64,000 nucleotides of DNA, from contig NC_051451.1 in NCBI RefSeq assembly GCF_001649575.2, positions 27,450,112-27,514,111 of the forward strand. Reading direction: 5' to 3'. This stretch comes from Kryptolebias marmoratus (lineage: Eukaryota > Chordata > Actinopteri > Cyprinodontiformes > Rivulidae). The translations under genes were made by a program, and so were the position numbers. Shown piece after piece: positions 57,233-64,000 of this stretch (position 1 is the stretch's first letter; each line of letters starts with the position of its first letter). A model generated the notes under the pieces. It ran no database searches. It was not told the DNA's origin and saw nothing but the letters and a program-made list of their open reading frames with translations.

Positions 57233-58220
57233 CTAGCCGAGGCCTCGCTGGTCTGAGCACAGCATCCGGGGGCTCGTGTGTGTCCTCGTGCCTCCATACC
57301 GCCAACCCGGTACGGTTCGGAGAGGATGGGAGGAGTGTGTGCAGTCTGAGGAGCGTCATCGGAGACACGTCCCCTCGCCACTGGGTTGGTTTGAGTGGGT
57401 TTAAAGATGGTCACATGTCACGACGAGCTTCGAAAGGTGTATTCTAACAACCTTCAGGAAAAGAACGCAGGAACCGGTATGATCCAGGTTCATCGTGGAA
57501 GAGTCGAACCATGACCTCAGAATCATCAAAAGGTGCCTCATTCTATCTGATTTAAAAAAAAAATACAAAAAACATCATGCCTGGACTGCAGACACTCACA
57601 CACACACACACAGAAAAATTAAAACACTCAGACCAGCAAACGGCCACTAAAGGAACTCTGAGGAGGAAAACCAATCAGGATTTTTTGAATAATGATGCCC
57701 TCGGCGTTGACTTTTATTTCCTTTTTTGTTGTTTGAAAATCCTTTAATTCAAACCCTGATTCCAAACGAAGAAAAGGAAGAACCGTAGTGACTGAACTCA
57801 GACCACGTTTGTTTTTGTGACTGAAGCTCAAGGAAGAAAACAAAAGTTTATTTATAAATGGAAATAAATGATTAACTGTACGTTTTTATAGACTTAAAGA
57901 TGGCGACATGCCCAATGACTTTACACTGCCACGCGGAGGAGTCACGCTCTAAACGAGCTACTTTACTTTTATTTTATACAAAACATGGACTTGAGATATT
58001 TTTAAAGAAAATTCCGGCTTACCAAACTGTGTAGGTGGCGTTGGATGTTTGGCGTATGAGTATTTTGTGCTTTGGTGACACGTCGACTCGTTTTGTTTGT
58101 ATTCTGTTGGAGTGCTGTGTTTTAAAAATGTATTTTTTTATATTTTCTCTTTGTTAAACCTACTTTCAGGAACCATGTTGTGGGATGATATGTGATAATA
58201 AAATGTCCGGCCAGATAAAG
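57233..58220 (+). other. cdh23: Predicted cdh23 3' UTR
   Basis: From the TGA to just past AATAAA at 58197. An earlier AATAAA is at 57863. It contains a short CA repeat near 57596-57612. Confidence 0.6.
58197..58202 (+). terminator. cdh23: cdh23 polyadenylation signal (candidate)
   Basis: AATAAA on the plus strand, about 965 bases after the stop codon and about 135 bases from the opposing eif3l signal. Confidence 0.55.
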
Positions 58221-58336
58221 GAATCTGAAATCTTGTTGACCTCAACAGTAAATACTTCTGCTTCCTTTCTAACAAAACAACTAAAGGACAGCTGTTAAAC
58301 ATCGCCACCCACTGGTGAAGAAGATTTCTCAAGCCT

Positions 58337-58342
58337 TTTATT
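58337..58342 (-). terminator. eif3l: eif3l polyadenylation signal (candidate)
   Basis: AATAAA on the minus strand, 78 bases past the eif3l stop codon. Confidence 0.6.
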
Positions 58343-58419
58343 GTTGCCAGGTAAGTTAGAAAAGTTTTCATCAATAATAGTTAAAGACTGGAGGTCTTCT
58401 TCAGGCCTTCTGGTCAGAT

Positions 58420-58491
58420 TTATCGGGTCGTGGCGCTCCCTGACGTCGCCGTCGTCCCGGTGGCGGGCATTTTCTTTAGAGTCCTGTTCAG
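58420..58491 (-). CDS. eif3l: eif3l last exon
   Basis: Encodes LNRTLKKM, then [15 protein letters not shown] and TAA. Acceptor tacag. The tail past LNRTLKKM is Thr/Ala-rich. Confidence 0.88.
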   Translation of the reverse strand: MNRTLKKMPATGTTATSGSATTR

Positions 58492-61400
58492 CTGTACGGA
58501 GACACAGGAATGGTTTTTGTTTCATGTCTTTTTCATTTGTCTCGGTTTGCATTATTCCCCATTACTGACCTCCTCAAACTTGTGGATCTGTCTGATGAAA
58601 AAGTCTCCGTAACGACGAGCGACTTTAGTGTCGGCGATGTGGATCATGTCCTGTGCAAGAAAAAAAAAACCTCCTCATACAAACTGATATTAAAGCAAAA
58701 AGGCACATTTATGAAGCGTTTAGGCTTCAGGAAATTGTAAGATTTTCCTCAAACGTTGAAATAAAGCAGTGCTATTTAATGTCAGATTGTTGCTTATTCT
58801 CACAAGATGATCTGCAATAAAATATTTTTTTAAACCATATAAAGATGGTCAAACAGTAAAACTATACAATCCCTCCAGGATTTCGTGGGGCATTTTCCTA
58901 AAAGTTGCGATTTTTTATTTTACTAAAATCAATAAAAAACTAACTTTTAATATATAAACCAAAAATCCTTCCTAGTTTTGTAAGATAATTCCCAACAAAC
59001 ATTGACATTCTCAAAAGGTGCTTTATTTGAGAACTTTGATAGCTTCTAAACTGACATTCATGAGCATTTCTGGATTGTCCCTGGTCTGCAGCTCTCTTCA
59101 CATGTTTTGCAGACACAAAGCGTTTGTCGATGCGTTTATGTTCCATGATTACACTGCAGGACGATGCAAAACAGCTGCAGCTGGGGAGGAAACTGGTTTG
59201 CTGAAATCTTTGTGGGCAAATGTGAAGCATTAGCGCACATTTTGGCTTCGGTCGCTGCTCCTGCACACTCCCGGCATTCTGATGTTAACAGGAAGTGACG
59301 TCACGTGTCTTCTTCCTGAGTTATTTGGGGTTATTTTGTATTGCACGCTACACAAACCCACAAAGAAGAGACTAGACCGCAGAAACGGTGGCGAATCACT
59401 TTAGAAACAATAAATATTGGGTTAAAGTTGCGATTTTGCCTTAATGGTTGCAAATCGCAACATCGCAAAATCCTGGAGGGTCTGACTAAAGATGCTTCAA
59501 TGGAAAATGGCAGCTCTGACCACCTTATTGGTGTTGCTAAAGTAAAAATCAGCAGGTTTCTTCTCACCTTGTCGATGTAAAAGTCCACCTCAGAAGCAGA
59601 CTGGAACTCTCCGTCCAGCGCCGAGATGCCGCTGGTCCACACCAGGTTCTTCATCTTGTGCTTGAAGACGAGCAGCTGAATGCGGAACTCCTGCTCCGTC
59701 ATGTCCAGGAACCCCGCCAGTTTGGCTACGGGCATGGTGGTGTACAGCTTCAGGAAGCTGGAAGGACACAACGAGTTGCTGGGAACGTTTCGGCAGCTTA
59801 AAGCAAAAGACGCACCTGGAGAACGGGCTTACCTGCGGATGGTGGAGAGCTGAGCCTGCTGCTGCACCTCCTCAGCAAAGACCTTCAGCTGCTGCTGGAA
59901 CGGCTCCTTGTGGTAGTTCGGGTGGACGTTGTCGTAGTTTGGAACCACGGGGGACAAGAACTTGGGGCAGGCGAAGCTGAACTGCTCCTCGAACACCTGC
60001 AGATCTCTGACGAGCAGAAGGAAAGGAACGTGACGGAGGCCGCTGGTGTTCACAGAGAATTAGAGACATAAATCACAAAACCAACACAGGAGAGGCTGAA
60101 TTATTAAAGCTGCTTAGAGCCGGAGCATTAGCACCTCCGAAAAACAGTCCAAGGAACCATAAATATATTTGTTATAATAATTCAACCAACTTTCATTTCA
60201 TTCTTTATTCTACTTATCCTGGACCCTCTTCAACAGTAGCTTTTGTCATTTCTGTTACTAATCTTTAAAAAAGTCTTCTAAAGTAAATTTTAAGTTTCCC
60301 CTTCAGATGGTGGACGCTGTATTTCTTGCGGGTTAATCTTAGAAGAACAACAGTAACAGTTTAGCTGCTGAGCCCTAAAATTAGACTAACTTTTAAATTT
60401 ACCTGGACGGATCAAACACTGAAAGGAACTTTTAAAAACAAGGAAAATATGAGCTCAGTGGCTTTAAAACCACCAGCTGATCATATTGTTTTTTCCTTGT
60501 AGGTGACAGGAAGTTTAGGCAGATTATGACACCAGAGAGCTGAAGATCAGACAGTTAAAATCTGCATCATTAAAACTAAATGTTTGTGTGAAGTATTTTT
60601 AATTTGATTCTTTGCCATTTAGGTTAACATCAAGTAGCTTAAATTACATGAAGGGTTTAAAAACTGGACTAAAATGAGGGGTGGCTCAAGTCTTTCGCAC
60701 AGTAATGAGACAAACAGGGTGATGTAGGGCTGTGGGATACAACAAAAAAATTATATATTCATATCTCTATTTTTCAACCCTCCTTTAATCTCTGTATTAA
60801 TGTTTAATTTAACTCTATAACCCAACAGTGACTGAATCCTCTGACTCTCGTTTCTTCACTGGAATAAAAAACAACAACCGTCCCAGCTGTCCTCTCACAT
60901 GACCCAACCCGTCCGGCTCCAGAACAAAAGCAAAGATGTGGACTAACAACAGGACAGGACGTCCAACTGTCCCCCGTCGGACCATCGTCCAGACAAAACC
61001 AGCTAAAAGTGTCCTCAGACACATCAGAACCGTGTTAAACGACCAGATTTAGAACAGCAACCATCGTCATGGAGAGAACAGTCATTACAGCGACTTGGGT
61101 TTAAAATAAATACAGCCCACTGAGGCCAGGAGCTTTATAAAATGACTGATGTTACAGCAGAATGACTGCTGCTCTAAATATACTCCAACAGGCTGCAGGA
61201 ACCAAAATAAAGCTGTTCGAACAGAGAAACTTACCATTTGATGACAGCATTAATTAACAAGTTCATCCTCTGACCCTTTGGTCCAAGACGTTCTTCTTGG
61301 TGTCATGTCTGACAGTTTTATCAGCTACATGTCAGAATACGTCTCTGAATCATCGTGGAGCCACCGACACTGACACCCATCAGGCAAACAGTAGCTCTCT

Positions 61401-64000
61401 GGTACAGATGAGCTGATTTCTATAAGCTTCCTAACTCAGGAACATCTAAGCCCCTCCTCGTGGAAAAGCTGAAACAATCTGAAGTAATCGATCCGAGTTC
61501 GTTCCAAGTCTGCCTCATTAAATGAAACTCCAGAAACGGGTCGCTTTCTCACCCTTTCTGCATCCGGAGCATCTTGTCTCCGTACTTCTCCCTCAGCTGG
61601 GTGTGGATGCTCTCATCGATGCGCATCGGGTACATGGTGAGTGCGATGGCCAGAAGGCCGTGCATCTGTTCGTTTTGTTTATTGATCTGAAAACGTTTGG
61701 AAAGGAAAAGTCATCAGTTCAGAACAGCGGTCATTTAAAGTAAACTCACTACGGCCGTTTCCTTCCTCACCATCTCATATTTATACGTCGACCTCTGGAA
61801 CATGTTTCTCGTCCTCTGGATGTAGAGGAGGATGTTGGCGAAAACTCGAATGGCGTCCTGGTAGCGTCGCATCATTAGATACGCGAAACCCACGTAGTAG
61901 TAGGTGGTGATCTGACACTCGGGAACTCGTGAATACATACTCTACAGGACAGGAAGGGAGAGTGGAGACAAAAATCCAAGGCTCGGTGATCTCTGTGGTG
62001 TCACGATTAACGTCACACATAATGACGTCACTGATAACTCTTCAACGCCAACCTTTTAGTCGACAGTCCAGCTAAATTAACAGTTCTTCTCTGCTTTATC
62101 TGAGCCTCGTTTTCTAACTATCATGGCGGATAAAGCAGAGACCGCGGCTGCTCCGATGTCAAACGAGTCAAAATAAAAAAGTGTGGGGGTGTTTCAAGCT
62201 AGCTGACAATTAAAGGGTCGTTTGGACGTTCTGGAAGGTTTCCTCTGAAATACTGAGACAGCAGGAAAAAACAAGTTCATAATTTCTAAGCTGTTAAATG
62301 TGCTCTATAGGTCAGACAGTTTGTCTGTCCGCTACGTTTCCCAGCGAAGAAATGTTTGAAGAAACCTTTAGACCAGAATCTGGTACCATGTTTAATTAAT
62401 CAGTGAGCCGAGATCTGTTCCCCCAACCGGCTTCCTTTATGTTACTCTAAACCTTTGGTGTTTGAAACAAAATGCTAACAGAAAAGATATTTTTTTGTCC
62501 ATTGTAGCAGAAGAAACATCCTGATGGCTGCGAAGCTACTATAATTAGACAGGCGGGGGAACAAATCAGTGTTTCTTACCAATAATATCCTTACAAGTCA
62601 TTTTTAATTTGGTGAAATCTAAATGCTAAAGTTGACTGTTAAAAATAAAATGAACAGATTATGGATTTTTGCAGGAAAGTAGTGGATCGATAGTGGCAGT
62701 CCTGGTTAAGGTCTTACCTTCTTGTTGAGCTCAATGTTCTCCAGGACCTTGATGGCCTGGTAATAATCACCGAGCAGAGAGTGAAGCCTCAGGAGTCCAA
62801 CCAAGCTGAAATAACCCAACATCTTGTACAAGGAGTGACGGCCATATTCTCCAGCTACACTTTCTGGGTCTCCTGCATCCAAGAAACAAAACAAGTTGGC
62901 AGCTTTGAACAGTTTGACTCGACTAAGAGTAGAGACCACGAGAACTTTACTGTCAATTATACTTTTTTTATTTTTTCCCCTCAGCGTTTACCTCCGCTGG
63001 TGTAGATCTCAAGCTGACGGTTGATGTTGCTCTTGTCCACCAGGGAGTGGAGGACGTTGAGGACACTGTGGACGTTCCAGATCTTTGGGTTGTTCCTCAG
63101 GAACTCGATTTCCTCCTCGGACTTTTTGGCCGTCTTGCAGCGGTACTGACTAAAGGACTGGAACTACAGGAGGAGGAAGAGCGCAGCTTTCACGCTTCAG
63201 TTAAACCACGTTTCTTCTAACGACCGCAGGTAAACGTGGATCTAGACCACCCGTCTGAGGCCCAACCGTACGGTGAAATGGCCGACATTAGATCACATTT
63301 CAGATCAAACTAATACACTTTAAAAAGCGTATCATGTAAGGCACCTGGTAGATGAACTCATCGATAATATCCCAGAGCCACTGGTTCGGCAGTTCCAACG
63401 GGGCGGGGCCATCAGCGTCTGTTAACAGCCAAACATTCTCATACACAAACGCATCAACAGGTAATTCATGGGTTACAGGTGAGGATGAGAGGGAAAGGCT
63501 TACTGAGGATGTAATTGAAGAGGTTGCAGTAATTGTAGTACGACTCGAATCTCTGCTCCAAAGTTGGTCCTCCCTGATAAATAAAAAAATATATAATTTA
63601 CAACCAAATACCAGAAAGTTCCTTCATGTTTTGCTGGATACTTATTACCAGAGAAAGTGATTACCAGATGTTTAATTGTGTCGTTACTTACACTGACTTT
63701 GGCGTAGATGTGTCTGTAATAAAGTTCCTTATAGAGGATAAGAAACACAGCATCTGTAAAATAAGTCAAATTAGAGAAAACTTCTCAAACAATAACATTA
63801 ACAAGATTTTTTTTTGTTATTAGGCTTTAATGTCAGCAACAATCAGATCTAAACTTATTAAACATGTTATAAGAAGCAGTTTGTGTGAAATAATTTCTAC
63901 AGGTGATATAATTTTTGTAAAAGCAACAAGAAAACTCACCGTTGCCAACAAGCGACGCGATGCCTTCAGCCTCGGGCCAGGGGGAGGTCTTGAAGAAACG
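58420..64000 (-). CDS. eif3l: eif3l (eIF3 subunit L), 3' part, 12 exons, cut by window edge
   Basis: eIF3l is a PCI-domain subunit of the eIF3 complex, which binds the 40S ribosome during translation initiation. The visible exons encode 471 residues that match human EIF3L, as I recall it, almost word for word ([69 protein letters not shown]). Human EIF3L has 564 residues, so about 100 N-terminal ones lie beyond 64000. All phases join and there are no stops. The C-terminus after LNRTLKKM differs from human ([10 protein letters not shown].. instead of a short GQRP). It is transcribed towards cdh23. Confidence 0.96.
58570..58650 (-). CDS. eif3l: eif3l exon, DMIHIADTK
   Basis: Encodes [20 protein letters not shown], then KFEE, the conserved end of the PCI region. 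Acceptor cacag, donor gtcagt, phase 0 to 0. Confidence 0.94.
58871..59480 (-). mobile_element. hAT-like element with CGGBP1-like zinc-finger fragment, copy 2 (both ends present)
   Basis: 610 bases in an eif3l intron. The ends CCCTCCAGGATTT and AAATCCTGGAGGG are inverted repeats. No matching target duplication is visible. The minus strand carries the same zinc-finger-like frame as copy 1 ([34 protein letters not shown]), although the first cysteine of the pair is changed to Ala here. Confidence 0.7.
59568..59757 (-). CDS. eif3l: eif3l exon, PCI domain
   Basis: Encodes [19 protein letters not shown], then [20 protein letters not shown] and [16 protein letters not shown]. Acceptor tccag, donor gtgaga. 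Confidence 0.96.
59833..60006 (-). CDS. eif3l: eif3l exon, [13 protein letters not shown]
   Basis: Encodes [16 protein letters not shown], then [17 protein letters not shown] and AQLSTIR. Acceptor gtcag, donor gtaagc. Confidence 0.95.
60007..61552 (-). other. eif3l intron, 1.5 kb
   Basis: No exon, RNA gene or clear repeat seen; AT-rich with scattered homopolymer runs. Confidence 0.5.
61553..61686 (-). CDS. eif3l: eif3l exon, [13 protein letters not shown]
   Basis: Encodes [19 protein letters not shown], then [18 protein letters not shown]. Acceptor ttcag, donor gtgaga. Confidence 0.95.
61771..61941 (-). CDS. eif3l: eif3l exon, [10 protein letters not shown]
   Basis: Encodes [19 protein letters not shown], then [18 protein letters not shown] and TYKYEM. 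Acceptor tgtag, donor gtgagg, phase 0 to 0. Confidence 0.96.
61942..62717 (-). other. eif3l intron, 0.8 kb
   Basis: Nothing recognised inside. Confidence 0.5.
62718..62872 (-). CDS. eif3l: eif3l exon, [13 protein letters not shown]
   Basis: Encodes [19 protein letters not shown], then [17 protein letters not shown] and ELNKK. Acceptor tgcag, donor gtaaga. Confidence 0.96.
62992..63163 (-). CDS. eif3l: eif3l exon, [14 protein letters not shown]
   Basis: Encodes [20 protein letters not shown], then [18 protein letters not shown] and YTSG. Acceptor tgtag, donor gtaaac. Confidence 0.95.
63345..63418 (-). CDS. eif3l: eif3l exon, [14 protein letters not shown]
   Basis: Encodes [20 protein letters not shown], then FIYQ. 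Acceptor aacag, donor gtgcct. Confidence 0.94.
63504..63573 (-). CDS. eif3l: eif3l exon, [14 protein letters not shown]
   Basis: Encodes [19 protein letters not shown], then NYIL. Acceptor atcag, donor gtaagc. Confidence 0.94.
63692..63753 (-). CDS. eif3l: eif3l exon, [13 protein letters not shown]
   Basis: Encodes [20 protein letters not shown]. Acceptor tacag, donor gtaagt, phase 1 to 0. Confidence 0.94.
63940..64000 (-). CDS. eif3l: eif3l exon, cut by window edge
   Basis: Encodes [20 protein letters not shown], matching the human RFFKNTPWPEAEAIAPQVGN region. Donor gtgagt. The upstream part of the exon is outside the window. Confidence 0.92.

Noticed and set aside
56848..57414. 188-residue minus-strand open frame over the last cdh23 exon
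   Set aside because: Antisense shadow of exon e51; the low-complexity Ser/Arg text reflects GC-rich codons.

Overview
The window is vertebrate, almost certainly teleost fish, nuclear DNA. Three intron-rich genes have textbook GT-AG splice sites, the coding exons are small, and the introns are full of degenerate fish-type DNA transposons, microsatellites and a 298-base assembly gap. I cannot fix the species. No prokaryotic or viral feature was seen.

Plus strand, 3373-57232: the 3' four fifths of cadherin-23 (cdh23), the upper tip-link cadherin of hair cells. I could chain 51 coding exons in consistent phase with no stop or frameshift: 8109 coding bases, 2702 residues. They encode 21 cadherin repeats, which count back from the last one as EC7-EC27, then the membrane-adjacent domain, one transmembrane helix and a cytoplasmic tail ending in the PDZ ligand ITEL. 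The promoter, signal peptide and EC1-EC6 lie upstream of the window.

Minus strand, nested inside cdh23 introns: a single-coding-exon small membrane protein resembling human C10orf105 (11917-12390, in the intron after exon e10), and the seven-exon immune checkpoint gene vsir/VISTA (26764-38421), which fills most of the 17-kb intron between e19 and e20. I recall the same nesting and order from human 10q22, so this looks like an old conserved gene-in-gene arrangement.

Minus strand, 58420-64000: the last 12 exons (the first cut by the window edge) of eif3l, the L subunit of translation initiation factor eIF3. It converges on cdh23; the predicted polyadenylation signals of the two genes are only about 135 bases apart.

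The introns hold many repeats. There are two hAT-like elements (one with a perfect 8-bp target duplication) inserted into copies of an older dispersed repeat, a 211-bp palindromic MITE, two copies of an element coding for a CGGBP1-like zinc-finger fragment, and several Tc1/mariner-like remnants. Two very abundant dispersed families are called R1 and R2 here. A regular ladder of four TAATTAA homeodomain-type sites in intron e4-e5 is the best candidate regulatory element. I did not find an unknown biological system. The most interesting items are the nested antisense membrane genes, especially the C10orf105-like protein, whose C-terminus (VTEI) resembles the PDZ ligand of its host gene (ITEL).
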